A DNA stretch of 64,000 bases from Paenibacillus azoreducens (GCF_021654775.1 NZ_AP025343.1:5981501-6045500), one strand, 5' to 3'; numbered from the stretch's first letter, positions 41,163-50,338 are shown. A program made the numbers and translations. Notes: generated by a model not told the origin, from the sequence alone.

Positions 41163-41218
41163 TACTGCAATTCCCGTTCGCAGGGACTGCATACTTCCAA
41201 TCCGCACCCTTAAACCAG
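41163..41218. repeat. 56-bp exact direct repeat, copy 1
   Basis: The 56 bases beginning TACTGCAATTCCCGTTCGCA and ending TAAACCAG are identical to 41848-41903. Further shorter copies of GCATCCTxAAACCAG lie nearby (41123-41230 and 41900-41960), giving a low-complexity region rich in GCATCC and ACCAGxATCC. Confidence 0.85.
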
Positions 41219-41381
41219 TACCCTGCCTGCATCCTTCAACCACATTTTTTAGTCACGCTGCCAAACAGCATCTCCCATCCGTAACTCCCCATCTGCATCA
41301 ACAATCAATGATCTATTAACTTGTGACCCATAAATGTCCTTAAGCCTGAACTCCCATTGAGTTAACAAAACTTAAATATGC

Positions 41382-41653
41382 TATATAAGTTGAACCAATG
41401 ATTTGCACGGATGTAGGCAGCCGGGTGAAATGTTCTTTCGATCGCTGCCCGCTCCCAGATTTCTTTGATTTATACTAAATTCATGGTTGAAATCCGATCA
41501 CAAAGCATATGCTTCCGAAGCAGCTTTTTTTCAAAAAGCTTTTAGCTTCTCCGTAAATCTTTCTCCTAGGTTCAATATTCTAAAATGGTTCTCCATTAGA
41601 ATGTTGAACCCTCTTGCCTATTCCTTATGCTTTTCTTTAGTTCAACTTATATA
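41382..41653. repeat. MITE-like element, full-length copy
   Basis: TIRs TATATAAGTTGAAC and GTTCAACTTATATA are perfect inverted repeats over 14 bases. The interior is shared with 10274-10521. A TAACGAAAC palindromic element follows directly. Confidence 0.85.
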
Positions 41654-41835
41654 ACGAAACTAGGTATCGCTATTTAAGCAAAATAAGGCTTCTCCATTTT
41701 CTAACGAAACCAGGTATCGCTATCGACTAAATTAGGCGCTGTTGAAGCACTTTTCCGCCCGAATAACGCTCCTGAGTTTCGTTACATTTTATTTGTCCCC
41801 GTTTTTGCGACAATAGCGTTTCCCAGTTTCGTTAG
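41652..41835. repeat. Palindromic TAACGAAAC repeat element
   Basis: TAACGAAACTAGGTATCGC, TAACGAAACCAGGTATCGC, and in reverse AATAACGCTCCTGAGTTTCGTTA and GCGACAATAGCGTTTCCCAGTTTCGTTAG. Two forward and two reverse arms form nested palindromes. The arms are the same as at 6709 and 50153. Confidence 0.75.
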
Positions 41836-41847
41836 CGCTATGTCCGG

Positions 41848-41903
41848 TACTGCAATTCCCGTTCGCAGGGACTGCATACTTCCAATCCGCACCCTTAAAC
41901 CAG
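41848..41903. repeat. 56-bp exact direct repeat, copy 2
   Basis: Identical in sequence to 41163-41218. The two copies flank the MITE and the palindromic repeat. Confidence 0.85.
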
Positions 41904-42174
41904 CATCGCACAGTCTGTATCCTACAATCCGCATCCTAAAACCAGCATCCTACAGTCTGCATCCTTCAACTGCACTCTGCTCAAACCACCCTTTTGTCAG
42001 CCAGCGCAACCTTCGGATCATAATCATGATCACTCGTCCAACGGGTGGTTTGGTCTTTTTTGTTTCGTGCGTTTCACTCACTCAACTGGCTTAAGCCCTT
42101 AAAACAAAGAAAGCCATCCCATTTGGATGACTTCCATGTCAAGTTTCGCCTTATCTCTATGAAAATATAACCGT

Positions 42175-43761
42175 TTAACCGATGCCCATCAGCTTGTAAA
42201 CTACATCCATCCGCAGATGCTGCCGGACCGTTTCAGCTACCCGGTCGAACTCTCTTTCCTTCAGTTCCTTGACCGAAAAGGCAGCCTCTGCCCGCTCAAG
42301 ACCTTTCGCTTCCCGGATTCCGTTCAGCCATTGCCCTCGGAATTCATCGTTATGGAAAATCCCGTGCAGATACGTCCCCCAGACATGGCCATCCGTTAAG
42401 CCGCAGCCTTCGGTCTTTAGCTCTGCGCCGGCTTCCGCAACCTCAAACAGCGGGCAGGCCGCCGCCTTCGGCTCGTCAAGCAAGGTAGTGCTTCCCATAT
42501 GTATTTCGTACCCCTCCACCGGGACAGGATTGCTGTTATCCCAACCCCCAGGCAGGATCGGGCAATCCCTAAGAAGCTGGCCGCGGACGCGAACCGTTCG
42601 TTTCTCCTCGGCAAAAATCGTTGCAAGCGGCAGGTAGCCTAGACCTTCCATCTCCTGCGCATGCGGATTTTCCAAACCGTGAGGATCGGAAAGCTTTTGG
42701 CCAAGCATCTGGTAGCCGCCGCAAATGCCGACCAGCTGAGCTCCGCTAGCATGCATGGCCTCCGCAATCGCCGTCTCGAAGCCTTCGCTGCGGATATAAG
42801 CCAAATCCCCAAGCGTATTTTTGGTTCCCGGCAAAATTATCACATCCGGTTTTCCCAATTCGGCCGATTTGCTGACGAACCGCACGTTAACCCCGGGCTC
42901 CTCCCGCAGCGGATCTACATCCGTGAAATTGGAAATGCGCGGACTGCGAATGACGGCAATATCAATGTCTGAAGCATCATCTCGCTGCTGCTTTTGAGGC
43001 AAGTTTTCCAAAACAACGGAGTCCTCCGCTTCCAAACGGATATCCTCGATATACGGCAGCACGCCCAATACGGGAATGCCCGTCCGCTCCTCAAGCCAGT
43101 CCAAGCCCGGCTGCAGCAGCGACAAATCGCCGCGAAACTTATTGATGATAAATCCCTTCACCCGCTTACGTTCGTGCGGCTCCAGCAGTTCCAAAGTACC
43201 CACCAGAAAAGCAAAGACGCCGCCGCGGTCAATATCCGCCACCAAAATCACGGGCGCATCCGCCCAGCCGGCCAAATTCATGTTGACGATGTCCCGGTCC
43301 TTCAGATTAATCTCGGCGGGGCTGCCCGCTCCTTCCATCACGACGATGTCATATGCAGAGCGCAAGCGGCCGAGCGCTTCCATGACCGTCGCTTTTGCGG
43401 TCGGCAGGTAATCTCGGCGGTACGACGCAGCGCTCATATTCGCCAAAGGGCGCCCATGAACGACGATCTGCGCATGCATATCATGCGTAGGTTTGATCAG
43501 GATCGGATTCATATCCGTCGTCGCTTCAATCCCGCAGGCTTCCGCCTGCATGCCTTGAGCTCTTCCAATCTCCTTGCCGTCTGCCGTGACATAGGAGTTC
43601 AGCGCCATGTTTTGCGATTTAAAAGGAGCCGTCCGGTAACCATCCTGCATGAATATCCGGCACAGCGCGGCGGTAACGACGCTTTTTCCGACATCCGAAG
43701 CCGTTCCCTGCAGCATCAGCACCGCCGCGTTTCCGGCGTCCTTGTTTTCATGTTTGCTCAT
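42175..43761 (-). CDS. cobQ: Cobyric acid synthase CobQ/CbiP
   Basis: The 528-residue protein has the ATPase start VLMLQGTASDVGKSVVTAALCRI, VVMEGAGSPAEINL, and the glutamine amidotransferase part with GICGGYQMLG and a late WGTYLHGIFHN. The catalytic Cys lies in GICGG. CobQ amidates four side chains of adenosylcobyrinic diamide with glutamine and ATP. It is the last gene of the btuFCD-cobTUSQ operon; the gap to cobS is 20 bp. Confidence 0.95.
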   Translation of the reverse strand: MSKHENKDAGNAAVLMLQGTASDVGKSVVTAALCRIFMQDGYRTAPFKSQNMALNSYVTADGKEIGRAQGMQAEACGIEATTDMNPILIKPTHDMHAQIVVHGRPLANMSAASYRRDYLPTAKATVMEALGRLRSAYDIVVMEGAGSPAEINLKDRDIVNMNLAGWADAPVILVADIDRGGVFAFLVGTLELLEPHERKRVKGFIINKFRGDLSLLQPGLDWLEERTGIPVLGVLPYIEDIRLEAEDSVVLENLPQKQQRDDASDIDIAVIRSPRISNFTDVDPLREEPGVNVRFVSKSAELGKPDVIILPGTKNTLGDLAYIRSEGFETAIAEAMHASGAQLVGICGGYQMLGQKLSDPHGLENPHAQEMEGLGYLPLATIFAEEKRTVRVRGQLLRDCPILPGGWDNSNPVPVEGYEIHMGSTTLLDEPKAAACPLFEVAEAGAELKTEGCGLTDGHVWGTYLHGIFHNDEFRGQWLNGIREAKGLERAEAAFSVKELKEREFDRVAETVRQHLRMDVVYKLMGIG

Positions 43762-43781
43762 GTTGACTGTCGCCCCTTTCG

Positions 43782-44591
43782 TTACAGACGATACTCTATA
43801 ATCACAAGTACGAGCAGCAATACCGTTTCGATTCCCTCATTCAGCGCGCCATAAGTATCGCCCGTCAAACCGCCCAGCTTGGCCGTCATCCGCCGCGCCG
43901 CCCAGGTTCCAACCGCCCAGGCCGCAACCGGAAGCAGCAGCCATGACAAACCGGCCTGCAGCAGCGTAAAATTTCCGATTCCAAGCAGCGGGAACAAAAC
44001 AGCCGCAGCTGCGGTAAGGACAGCAGCTCCAGGCACCGCCGCAAGACTATGGCGCTTCTCCATGCCGTTGAAATTCTTTCCGGCCAGCCCTTCCTTGCCC
44101 CGCGCCATCGGCCAAGACGCCATGGCATGAACCATAAACCAGCGGCCCCAGACCGGCGGCAGCAAAATCAGCAAAGGCGGCCAGCCTCCGCTTAGCAAGG
44201 AATAAATGAGCGAAACCTTAAGCAATAGCAACAGCACGCAGGCGATGACACCCATCGCGCCGACGCGGCTGTCCTTCATAATCTCCAGCATTTTCTCGCG
44301 TGATCTATAGCTGAGCAGACCGTCGGCGGTATCCATCCATCCGTCCAGATGCAGTCCGCCCGTTAAAGCCACCCACAGCGCAAGCACCAGCACCGCTGCC
44401 GGCAGCGGCGGCAGCAAATACGATGCAGCGGCGGCGGCGCACCAAACCGTTAGGCCAATAGCCGCCCCGACAAACGAATAAAAGCGCGTGCTCTGCCGAA
44501 ACAGCTCCGGTGTATAATCCAGCTGCGCGCGGACGGGAAACCGCGAGAGAAATTGAAAAGCCGCTGCCAGCGCCTGAACTCTCCGATTCAT
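43782..44591 (-). CDS. cobS: Adenosylcobinamide-GDP ribazoletransferase CobS
   Basis: This 269-residue integral membrane protein starts RRVQALAAAFQFLSRFPV and has the CobS motif GLHLDGWMDTADGLLS, then DSRVGAMGVIACVLLLLLK. It joins the alpha-ribazole to adenosylcobinamide-GDP. Five to six membrane helices. It overlaps cobU by four bases. Confidence 0.95.
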   Translation of the reverse strand: MNRRVQALAAAFQFLSRFPVRAQLDYTPELFRQSTRFYSFVGAAIGLTVWCAAAAASYLLPPLPAAVLVLALWVALTGGLHLDGWMDTADGLLSYRSREKMLEIMKDSRVGAMGVIACVLLLLLKVSLIYSLLSGGWPPLLILLPPVWGRWFMVHAMASWPMARGKEGLAGKNFNGMEKRHSLAAVPGAAVLTAAAAVLFPLLGIGNFTLLQAGLSWLLLPVAAWAVGTWAARRMTAKLGGLTGDTYGALNEGIETVLLLVLVIIEYRL

Positions 44592-45145
44592 AACCGGTAC
44601 TCCCTGCTCTTCAGTTCAATCGGAATGCCCACGGTCACGAGAAACACCTGTCCGCACACGCGGGCCACCGACTGATTCAATATTCCCGCATAATCCCGGA
44701 ACAATCTGCCCAGCGGGTATTCGGGCACGATGCCGTCTCCAACCTCGTTGGTTACAAGCACAAGCGCACCGGGATATTCTTTCACTTCCGCCACTAGTTC
44801 GTCGATCGCGGCCCGGATGCTTTGCTCCATATCTTCCTGTTCTTCTGCTGCCAAGATGACATTGCTGAGCCACAAGGTCAGACAATCGACCAGTACGGCA
44901 GGCGCTTCAGCTTCGGAACGCAAAGAGCGGAGCAGTTCCGAAAGGCCTACCGGCTCCTCGACCGTCCGCCAGGTGAAATCCGCATGATCCCGCTGATGTT
45001 TATGCAGCGCAATCCGGTCCTTCATTTCCTGATCAAAGGCCTGCGCTGTCGCCACGTATACCGCCTGATCCGTGTTCGCCATGATCCACCGCTCGGCAAA
45101 GGAGCTTTTCCCGCTTCTTGCGCCCCCCGTCACCAGAATGCTCAT
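44588..45145 (-). CDS. cobU: Bifunctional adenosylcobinamide kinase/guanylyltransferase CobU
   Basis: The 185-residue protein begins SILVTGGARSGKSSFAER, a P-loop, followed by VYVATAQAFDQEMKDRIALH and VLVTNEVGDGIVP, in the order of CobU. It phosphorylates the aminopropanol group and adds GMP. Overlaps with cobT (4 bp) and cobS (4 bp) show translational coupling. Confidence 0.95.
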   Translation of the reverse strand: MSILVTGGARSGKSSFAERWIMANTDQAVYVATAQAFDQEMKDRIALHKHQRDHADFTWRTVEEPVGLSELLRSLRSEAEAPAVLVDCLTLWLSNVILAAEEQEDMEQSIRAAIDELVAEVKEYPGALVLVTNEVGDGIVPEYPLGRLFRDYAGILNQSVARVCGQVFLVTVGIPIELKSREYRL

Positions 45146-46215
45146 GGCTGCGCAGGCTCCCCGCTGCCGGAAATGCCCGCGCTTTCGAACGTTGCCATTT
45201 CGCTGACGATTCGGCAGGCCGCATCGACCAGTGTCAATGCCAGAACGCCGCCGGTGCCTTCGCCGATCCGCATGTCCAAATCGAGACCCGGACGCAGATC
45301 CAGCGCCTGCAGCAGCATGCGATGTCCCTGTTCATGAGAAGCATGGGAAGCTACCATGAATTCGGCTGATTCCGGAGCAATAGCCCGCGCCAGCAAGGCC
45401 GCCGCGCTCGAAATAAACCCGTCGATGACAACCGGACAACGGTTGGCTGCCGCACCCAGGATAACGCCGGTCAGGCCGCCGATTTCAAGTCCCCCGACTT
45501 TCGCAAGCACGTCGATCGGATCAGACACATCCGGACGATTCAGCTTCAGCGCCTTTTCAATGACGCTGATTTTATGCTTCAGCCGCTCATCATCAAGCCC
45601 GGTGCCGCGCCCTGTCGCAACCCGAGGTTCCGTGTGGGTCATCGCGCACATGACTGCCGCGCTAGGAGTCGTATTCCCGATTCCCATCTCTCCGGTCACA
45701 AAAATGTTTACTCCGCGCTGCACGGCCTCTTCTACCAGTCGTATACCTGTTTCGATGGACATTTCGGCTTCTTCGCGCGTCATAGCCGGTCCCTTTGCCA
45801 TATTGGCCGTACCAAAGCGGATTTTGCGGGAAATCAGCTCCGGATGGGAAATATCGCTGTTTACGCCGATATCTACACATACCACCTGCGCATCGGCCTG
45901 CCGGGCCAATACGTTTACCGCTGCTCCGCCCGACAAGAAGTTATAGATCATCTGCGGCGTGACTTCCTGCGGAAAAGCGCTGACTCCTTCTGCGCATACC
46001 CCATGGTCGGCAGCCATAATAATGACTTCGCGTTTTTCAAAGGAAGGTTTGATCTTGCCCGTGATACCCGCGAGCTGCACGGCCAGCGCTTCCAGTTTGC
46101 CGAGCGCGCCCGGCGGAACCGTTAAATTGCCGATATGTGCCTTCGCCGCTTGCGCCGCCTCGCCGTCAAGACCTGTAATTCGTTTCACATACTGCTCCAA
46201 AAATGATGAACTCAT
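45142..46215 (-). CDS. cobT: Nicotinate-nucleotide-dimethylbenzimidazole phosphoribosyltransferase CobT
   Basis: The 357-residue protein has PPGALGKLEALAVQLAGI, MAADHGVCAEGVSAFPQEVT, FVTGEMGIGNTTPSAAV, RGTGLDDERLKHK and LRIGEGTGGVLALTL. These are the CobT substrate and catalytic regions (catalytic Glu in LRIGEGTG). It activates the lower ligand base as alpha-ribazole phosphate. GGAGGG before the ATG. Confidence 0.95.
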   Translation of the reverse strand: MSSSFLEQYVKRITGLDGEAAQAAKAHIGNLTVPPGALGKLEALAVQLAGITGKIKPSFEKREVIIMAADHGVCAEGVSAFPQEVTPQMIYNFLSGGAAVNVLARQADAQVVCVDIGVNSDISHPELISRKIRFGTANMAKGPAMTREEAEMSIETGIRLVEEAVQRGVNIFVTGEMGIGNTTPSAAVMCAMTHTEPRVATGRGTGLDDERLKHKISVIEKALKLNRPDVSDPIDVLAKVGGLEIGGLTGVILGAAANRCPVVIDGFISSAAALLARAIAPESAEFMVASHASHEQGHRMLLQALDLRPGLDLDMRIGEGTGGVLALTLVDAACRIVSEMATFESAGISGSGEPAQP

Positions 46216-46241
46216 GATGATCCCTCCATGTTATTTTCTTG

Positions 46242-47030
46242 TTAGTTGGTTTGATCCCGGCTGGATAAGAGCACCTGCGGCACGCCGCTTCCGGGATGCG
46301 CGACCACGACTGGTTCAACCTCGTATACGGAGCGGATCCGCTCCTCGGTCAGCATTTCTCCCGGCGTCCCCATGCCAACCGCCTTCCCGTCATGCAGCAC
46401 AAGCAGCTTATCGCAATACAACGCTGCCAGATTGAGATCATGCAGCACGGCGATCACCGTAATTCCCGTTTCCTTCCGCCACTTTGCCACCAGTTCCATA
46501 AATTGCTGCTGGTAGTGGATATCCAGAAAAGTGGTTGGCTCATCCAGCAGCAAAATTTGCGGCTCTTGAGCCATCACCTGCCCGAGTGCCACCCGTTGCC
46601 GTTGACCGCCGCTCAGCTCATCCAATGGCCGTTCCGCCAACTCATGCAGCTTCAGCTTATCCATAATCCCGTCGATAAACGAATCCACGTCCGCCCTGGA
46701 ATCATGGCCAAGCCAGTCCAGGTAAGGATAACGTCCCATCTCCAGCACTTCCCTTACGGGATAATGAACCGGAGCGATGCCTTCCTGCTGCAACACGCCC
46801 ATCATCCGCGACAGTTCCTTGCGGCCGTAGCTGGCAATGCTGCGGCCGCAGAGGTTGATTTCGCCCATACTCATCCGTTCCACGCCCGACAACAGGCGCA
46901 TCAATGTCGACTTGCCGCTTCCGTTCGGTCCGATGATTCCCCACCATTCGCCTTCGGCAATGTTCCAATCCAGACCATGCAGGGCGGTAAAATCTCCGAA
47001 ACGCTTTCCGGCGCCTTTGATCTCGATCAT
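46242..47030 (-). CDS. btuD: Corrinoid ABC transporter ATP-binding protein BtuD
   Basis: Starting at MIEIKGAGKRFGDF (47030), the 262-residue protein has Walker A GPNGSGKST, the signature LSGGQRQRVALG and Walker B ILLLDEPTTFLDI, followed by H-loop VLHDLNLAA. The ABC-FeCD type ATP-binding protein fits a metal-chelate or B12 importer, and the B12 riboswitch and neighbours point to corrinoid. It overlaps btuC (ATGA overlap). The larger ORF start further upstream lies inside btuC. Confidence 0.85.
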   Translation of the reverse strand: MIEIKGAGKRFGDFTALHGLDWNIAEGEWWGIIGPNGSGKSTLMRLLSGVERMSMGEINLCGRSIASYGRKELSRMMGVLQQEGIAPVHYPVREVLEMGRYPYLDWLGHDSRADVDSFIDGIMDKLKLHELAERPLDELSGGQRQRVALGQVMAQEPQILLLDEPTTFLDIHYQQQFMELVAKWRKETGITVIAVLHDLNLAALYCDKLLVLHDGKAVGMGTPGEMLTEERIRSVYEVEPVVVAHPGSGVPQVLLSSRDQTN

Positions 47031-48073
47031 GAGCTTAACCCCTTTCGCTGCTTCTTGCTGCGGTACAGCAAGTAGCCAAAAAACGGCGCGCCCACAAACG
47101 CGGTCACCACGCCGAGCGGAATTTCCGTCGGAGCCAACACGGAGCGGGCCAGCGTATCTGCCCATACCATAAATATGCCGCCGCCAATCGCGGACAGCGG
47201 AATGATATAACGGTAGTCGGGCCCAACGATCAATCTAATCACATGCGGAATGACCAACCCCACAAAACCGATCACTCCGGCCATCGAAACGGCCGCTGCA
47301 GTCAATAACGTGCTGACAAGCAACACCATCATCTTCAGTCTTTCCACGTTGACGCCCAAATGAGCGGCCTGCCGCTCTCCGAACGACAACATATTAAGCG
47401 AACGCGACCTGCTCCAGATCAGCAGGAAGCCAATCAGAAAATAAGGCAAAAGGATGGCCGAATACGACCATCCACGCAGGCTCAAACTGCCCATTGTCCA
47501 ATATAAAATTTCATTGACGGTCCGCTTGGACATCGCAGTCAAAAAGGAAACAACCGCCCCCAGAAAGGATTGCATCACCACGCCCGACAGGATCAGGCTG
47601 TTTGTTGGAATTTTGCCTTTTTCTCGAGCAAGAAGGATGACACCCCACAACGTCAGCGAGCCGGTGACAAAAGCCACCGCAGGCAGCGTCCAGACCCCGA
47701 TTACGGAATACTGCAATCCAAAAAAAATCAGGATCGACGCTCCCACCGCCGAACCGGAGGATACGCCCAGCGTAAACGGATCGGCCAGCGGATTCCGCAG
47801 CACTCCCTGAAAACCGGAACCGGCCACAGCCAGCGCCGCTCCTACCAGCATGCCAAGGATGACGCGCGGCAGCCGAACTTTCAGGATGATTTGCTCAAAA
47901 GACGGATCCCAGGTTGGCTGAATCCCATCCCCGATCCAAGGCAGCCGATGAAGCAGGATCAATGCGATATCCTTCACCGGCAGCGCGACCGAACCAATCC
48001 CCAGACAGATCAGCAGGGTCAACACCAGCAGCACGATGCCAATCCCTCCGTAACCTGCCAGTTTTTTGCTCAT
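47027..48073 (-). CDS. btuC: Corrinoid ABC transporter permease BtuC
   Basis: The 348-residue permease has about ten helices and the FecCD family marks: GIGSVALPVKDIALIL, LRLPRVILGMLVGAALAVAGSGFQGVLRNPLADPFTLGVSSGS, FLGAVVSFLTAM, and GVIGFVGLVIPHVIRLIVGPDYRYIIPLSAIGG. It shares one base with the btuF stop codon (TAATG). Confidence 0.9.
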   Translation of the reverse strand: MSKKLAGYGGIGIVLLVLTLLICLGIGSVALPVKDIALILLHRLPWIGDGIQPTWDPSFEQIILKVRLPRVILGMLVGAALAVAGSGFQGVLRNPLADPFTLGVSSGSAVGASILIFFGLQYSVIGVWTLPAVAFVTGSLTLWGVILLAREKGKIPTNSLILSGVVMQSFLGAVVSFLTAMSKRTVNEILYWTMGSLSLRGWSYSAILLPYFLIGFLLIWSRSRSLNMLSFGERQAAHLGVNVERLKMMVLLVSTLLTAAAVSMAGVIGFVGLVIPHVIRLIVGPDYRYIIPLSAIGGGIFMVWADTLARSVLAPTEIPLGVVTAFVGAPFFGYLLYRSKKQRKGLSS

Positions 48074-49086
48074 TATTTAAACAACTCCGGATAAATCGCT
48101 TTGGCAACCTCTTGCAGACCTTGAGTCACACGCGGGCCCGGACGGCTGATCAAATTGTCGTCAAGCCCGATGACGGTTCCGTTTTTAACGGCATTGATCT
48201 TGTCCCAACCACTGCGGCCTTTGATAATATCTCCCAGGCTTTTTTTCGTTTTTTCGTCCACGAAGCTCTTCGTATAGAGAATGACGTCAGGATTATCTTT
48301 GATGACTCTTTCCTCGCTGATCTCGCTAAAGTTCTCCAGGTCCGCAGCCACGTTAATGCCCCCTGCCAGCGTAATCAATTCATCCATAAACGTGCCTTTT
48401 CCGGCTGTCCAGCCCGGCGAGAACTCGATATACACTTTTTTCTTCTGATCTGCGCTCAAGGATTTGACGGCTTCTACAACCTTGTCTCTTTCCTCTTTCA
48501 TCTGATCCACGACTTTTTGGGCTTCGGCCTGATGGTCCGTGATTTGCCCGTAGGTTTCGATGTTTTTCATCACGTCATCCACCGTTTTCGGATCGGTTTT
48601 GAAAATAGGAATTTGGAGTTCGCGCAGCTTCTTCACCGCTTCCTCGCTCATCGAAATCCCGGTGAACACCACATCCGGCTGGGCCGCGATCATCGCTTCC
48701 TCATTCGGTTTCATGATTCCGCCCATTTTGGGTTTGGACTTCGCCGCTTCCGGATAATCGTCATAATCGGATACACCGACGATTTCATCTCCGAGTCCGA
48801 TCGCAAACAGCGCTTCGGTTTCCGCAGGAGACACCGATACGATTTTTTTCGGCGCTTCCTTGAATGTAAAGGATTCCCCTGTCGCATCCTTCAACGTCAG
48901 CGGATAAGTTGTTTTCAGTTGATCTTGTTGATCGGTTTGCTTCTGCTGGGACTCTTGCTTGGCAGGTTCCTGTGGCGCAGCCTGATCTTTAGTGTTATTG
49001 CCGCAAGCGGCTAGCGAAAACGCGAGCAGCAGAGCCGCAATACCGGTGGACCAAATTTTGGCGGTGTGTTTCAACTTCATGTACAT
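48073..49086 (-). CDS. btuF: Corrinoid-binding lipoprotein BtuF
   Basis: The lipoprotein signal is MKLKHTAKIWSTGIAALLLAF with the cysteine in SLAACGN. The mature protein has the periplasmic-binding-protein-like type III pattern: PKKIVSVSPAETEALFAIGLGDEIVGVSDYDDYP, PNEEAMIAAQPDVVF, LGDIIKGRSGWDKINAVKNG. The start at 49086 (ATGTACATG) follows GGAGGAGAG; an earlier ATG (49263) would overlap the terminator of the riboswitch. First gene of the operon. Confidence 0.9.
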   Translation of the reverse strand: MYMKLKHTAKIWSTGIAALLLAFSLAACGNNTKDQAAPQEPAKQESQQKQTDQQDQLKTTYPLTLKDATGESFTFKEAPKKIVSVSPAETEALFAIGLGDEIVGVSDYDDYPEAAKSKPKMGGIMKPNEEAMIAAQPDVVFTGISMSEEAVKKLRELQIPIFKTDPKTVDDVMKNIETYGQITDHQAEAQKVVDQMKEERDKVVEAVKSLSADQKKKVYIEFSPGWTAGKGTFMDELITLAGGINVAADLENFSEISEERVIKDNPDVILYTKSFVDEKTKKSLGDIIKGRSGWDKINAVKNGTVIGLDDNLISRPGPRVTQGLQEVAKAIYPELFK

Positions 49087-49261
49087 TCTCTCCTCCATTG
49101 GGTTCATGCTTAGACACAAAAGAGGCCTGGCGATACAATTTTCATGAATACGACTTGATGGTTTGACGGCACGCACCATGAAAAACAAGCCTGCTCTTTG
49201 AAAAAGGCTCATTTCAAAAAACATGATGCGAATTCCTCGGACAATACTTGCTCCGGCATTC

Positions 49262-49295
49262 AAAAAAACCCTGGCTCTTGGAAAGAACCAGGGAT
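49262..49295 (-). terminator. Intrinsic terminator of the cobalamin riboswitch
   Basis: On the minus strand CCCTGGTTCTTTCCAAGAGCCAGGG followed by TTTTTTT. It lies between the riboswitch and btuF and would stop the transcript when cobalamin is bound. Confidence 0.85.
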
Positions 49296-49309
49296 TACGT
49301 CGCTCTCAA

Positions 49310-49420
49310 ACTTTCACGGCAAAAGCCGTGCGTTAAGGTCTGCGCCTTCAGCCATGGTCTCATGGACCATCCGCTGAAGGGGCAACAACGTAAATCCTTT
49401 CCTCGAAGGACCGTCATTAT
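49310..49420 (-). promoter_or_regulatory. Hairpins of the riboswitch expression platform
   Basis: Between aptamer and terminator two more hairpins are visible: TCACGGC...GCCGTGA-like (CACGGCAAAAGCCGTG, 49315-49331) and the long GCGCCTTCAGCCATGGTC...GACCATCCGCTGAAGGGGC (49345-49385). One of them may work as an antiterminator. Which one is not clear by eye. Confidence 0.5.
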
Positions 49421-49427
49421 TCTCATG

Positions 49428-49622
49428 AGGCAGGTCTCCTGACTTACAGGCTTGGCAGTATCACCCCGGCCTTCCCATTCCCCTTTTTGCGGGAACAGTG
49501 GCATGTTTGGGGTATACCTGTTACAGTGGCGGGACCGTGCCGGATTTCCACCGGCTTCCCTGTTTCCCCCGGAATAACAAAGCGGCGGCAGCCGCCCCCC
49601 GGGACCTCATCAGCTATCATTT
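49428..49622 (-). promoter_or_regulatory. Cobalamin (AdoCbl) riboswitch
   Basis: On the minus strand the conserved parts appear in order: GGGAAGCCGGTGGAAATCCGG, ACGGTCCCGCCACTGTAA, the second GCCACTG in ACATGCCACTG, GGAAGGCCGGGG and, at the 3' end, AAGTCAGGAGACCTGCC. This is the B12 box and the rest of the core. It controls btuF-btuC-btuD-cobTUSQ. Confidence 0.95.
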
Positions 49623-49662
49623 ATTCATTTTTCGTTTCCAGGCAATGCATCTCTCGTATTTG

Positions 49663-49691
49663 ATTATAGGGTAAGTCCGTTAACGTTACAA
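49663..49691 (-). promoter_or_regulatory. Sigma-A promoter of the B12 operon
   Basis: On the minus strand TTGTAA (49691-49686), 17 bases, TATAAT (49668-49663). It lies some 40 bases before the aptamer. Confidence 0.75.
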
Positions 49692-49747
49692 TTGCATTTC
49701 TCACATTCGACCCTTTATGTTGATACCATATGATGTCTAATTCAGTT

Positions 49748-49910
49748 ATACGTTTAATCCATCAGATGTTTGATCCCAGTCAGATATTTAATCCAGTCAG
49801 ACGTTTGATCCAGTCAGATATTTTATCCAGTCAGATGTTTTATCCAGTCAGATATTTTATCCAGTCAGATGTTTTATCCAGTCAGATGTTTGACCCGTCA
49901 GATATATTAA
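49748..49910. repeat. Tandem array of an 18-bp unit
   Basis: About nine units of the form ATCCAGTCAGATGTTTTA in direct, gapless order, with small changes (GATATTTTA, GACGTTTGA). The unit is a multiple of three bases, but stop codons in frame and no ribosome-binding site speak against a peptide. There are no spacers, so it is not a CRISPR. Confidence 0.9.
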
Positions 49911-50110
49911 TCCCAGACACCAAATCCGGCAGAAGCTTAGTATCCGTCAGAAACCGTTCGCCGTCAACGACACGCATCCTCAAATGTTCGTCATTGTGCC
50001 GAAACGTCGAACCTTCATCCAGCAAATTTTTATGTTCACTTACTAACTTCATTCCGTTATCCGCTTAATCCCGTCGTTTCAAGAAGGCGAATCCCGTACT
50101 TTTGCATATA

Positions 50111-50338
50111 CCAATGATTGAACCGATGAAGGCAGCCAGGTTGATTTCCTCTCTAACGAAACGTGATATCGCTATTTGCAGCAAAAAGGGCTCTTTGAAT
50201 TTTTAACGAAACTGGATATCGCTATTAAGCTAAAAAGTGCCGCCTAAGCCCGGTTTTAACCCAAATAACGATCTGTGCTTTCGTTAGATTTAGCTACCTC
50301 CTGTTTTCGAGGCAATAGCGCTCTGTAGTTTCGTTAGA
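50111..50338. repeat. Composite repeat (MITE-like left end plus TAACGAAAC palindrome), copy 1
   Basis: The unit begins CCAATGATTGAACCGATGAAGGCAGCC, as does the left end of the MITE family, and continues with TAACGAAACGTGATATCGC and TAACGAAACTGGATATCGC, mirrored by CGATCTGTGCTTTCGTTAG and AGCGCTCTGTAGTTTCGTTAG. Copy 2 lies 347 bp further. Confidence 0.8.

Noticed and set aside
40802..42174. Protein genes in the 1.37-kb gap between tcyP and cobQ
   Set aside because: All frames are short and fall into MITE and palindromic repeats; no ribosome-binding site or protein-like sequence was found.
42994..43854. Plus-strand frame of 286 codons opposite cobQ
   Set aside because: Composition (Arg, His, Gln runs) and full overlap with cobQ show it to be a shadow.
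47914..49014. Long plus-strand open reading frame (366 codons) over btuF/btuC
   Set aside because: It is antisense to clear btuF/btuC genes, rich in His/Arg/Phe as shadows of GC-rich genes are, and has no ribosome-binding site.
49748..49910. CRISPR array
   Set aside because: Units are 18 bp and directly joined, with no spacers and no cas genes.
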